DNA of 64,000 bases, taken from Microdochium bolleyi (Eukaryota; Ascomycota; Sordariomycetes; Xylariales; Microdochiaceae). Under the pieces are notes generated by a model. The model was given only the letters and a program-made list of their open reading frames with translations, was not told the origin of the DNA and did no database searches. The DNA lies in NCBI GenBank assembly GCA_001566295.1, contig KQ964271.1, positions 62,001-126,000 of the forward strand. Reading direction: 5' to 3'. Below are positions 63,349 to 64,000 of the stretch, one piece after another (position 1 is the first letter of the stretch; each line of letters starts with the position of its first letter). Position numbers and translations under genes: made by a program.

Positions 63349-64000
63349 CTAAAATGCAGGTGGGAGGTGAAAGATGAGTTGGTCTGAATACAAAAATAGA
63401 CATAAAGAAGAAGCCGCTCGCGAACAATGCGACGCATTATACCCTCTCCAGCAGTCAGCTAAATTGGCCTCCGAGTTACTGTTCTTTATTAAAGCTTTAG
63501 CATTGTTTAGGACATCGCAAGTATCCGTGGACACACGGCAGCGTAAAACACCAGTATGGGCAGGACCATGGGTAGTACACAGAGGAAAGTATGTAAAGGT
63601 GCAGGCAGTTGAAGGAAGAGGCTGCTCTGCTAGGACGTAACTTGCATCATCGTCGCACAATAGTTCCGGCAGGAAGCAGCGTAGGCAAAAGATCCGGGCG
63701 GCCTCGGCCGACTGCACGTTCCCAAGCCGTGCTGCTTTACATTCGATGTGCAATGCGTCCGCCTTCATCGTTAGTTCATCCATAATACGGTCCGCACATG
63801 GCCTAGTTTCGGTGCAGAGCCTCATAATACCAGGATTAGAGGCACACTTGAGGTCGTACGGGTGCCCGATCATTCGCCGTGCCTGCAACCCGAGTGGCAT
63901 GCTGACGGCCAGAAGCGGCCGCGTGTGTGCGCCGGACGCATCGTGCTGGACCGTCTCTGCTGGTCTCGTCCTCGCAGAGCTCCCGGCAATAAAGTCCCAG
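63349..64000 (-). CDS. 3' end of a gene running off the right edge, unknown
   Basis: The minus-strand frame is open from the window edge (64000) to a stop at 63349, 216 codons and a partial one. The first ~110 codons look coding (TRPLLAVSMPLGLQARRMIG, then ADRIMDELTMKADALHIECK, then AEAARIFCLRCFLPELLCDD); the rest is less convincing, and an intron or earlier stop may intervene. No domain recognised. The 5' part lies outside the window. Confidence 0.4.
   Translation of the reverse strand, partial: WDFIAGSSARTRPAETVQHDASGAHTRPLLAVSMPLGLQARRMIGHPYDLKCASNPGIMRLCTETRPCADRIMDELTMKADALHIECKAARLGNVQSAEAARIFCLRCFLPELLCDDDASYVLAEQPLPSTACTFTYFPLCTTHGPAHTGVLRCRVSTDTCDVLNNAKALIKNSNSEANLADCWRGYNASHCSRAASSLCLFLYSDQLIFHLPPAF

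Overview
The window is nuclear DNA of a filamentous ascomycete (Pezizomycotina, most likely a Sordariomycete). Genes are GC-rich in third codon positions and carry short 50-110 base introns with GTRNGT donors and YAG acceptors. Typical families are present: a HET-domain protein, a DUF3468-type regulator, a siderophore transporter, WSC/LysM surface proteins and 2EXR proteins. No tRNA, rRNA, CRISPR array or intact transposon was seen. Splice models were built by hand; reading phases were checked across every intron.

Layout. 0.8-8.4 kb: a small membrane protein, a type II membrane protein with a lectin-propeller-like repeat, a regulator of the fungal_trans_2 type, and a LysM+WSC GPI protein. 8.4-20 kb is gene-poor and holds a GPI-anchored M43-type metalloprotease, a secreted two-domain protein and two coding-like scraps. 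20-29 kb: a PHO84-type phosphate transporter, a polytopic membrane protein, a short-chain dehydrogenase, an orphan exon and a cytochrome P450. 29.6-36.5 kb: a secreted Ser/Thr-rich protein, a four-helix membrane protein, the second lectin-like membrane protein and a HET protein. 36.8-45 kb is an iron-uptake block: FTR1 permease and FET3 ferroxidase, transcribed divergently, then a siderophore transporter. 46-49.6 kb: a motor-only kinesin and a small cysteine-rich secreted protein. 50-56 kb: three 2EXR-like paralogues with a phenolic acid decarboxylase among them. 56.4-61.5 kb: a direct segmental duplication carrying two more members of the secreted Ser/Thr-rich family, one frameshifted. 62.4-64 kb: a GST-like protein and the 3' end of a gene running off the edge.

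How the genes work together. The clearest functional unit is reductive iron uptake. Fet3 oxidises Fe(II), Ftr1 imports Fe(III), and the neighbouring transporter imports ferri-siderophores. The 1.16 kb promoter shared by FTR1 and FET3 contains three perfect 9-base sites of the fungal iron-repressor GATA type (ATCWGATAA).

The most unusual content is three paralogous families spread through one 64 kb window. (1) Two type II membrane proteins with a degenerate PLL/fucose-lectin-like domain lie 30 kb apart. (2) Three secreted Ser/Thr-rich proteins share intron positions and phases, a dibasic KR site and a DGTCPLxC C-terminal signature; two of them sit in a tandem segmental duplication. (3) Three 2EXR-like proteins are all on the minus strand; one of them has apparently lost about 120-130 internal residues but kept the family's C-terminal tail. 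These look like lineage-specific, cell-surface or secreted gene families undergoing duplication and decay.
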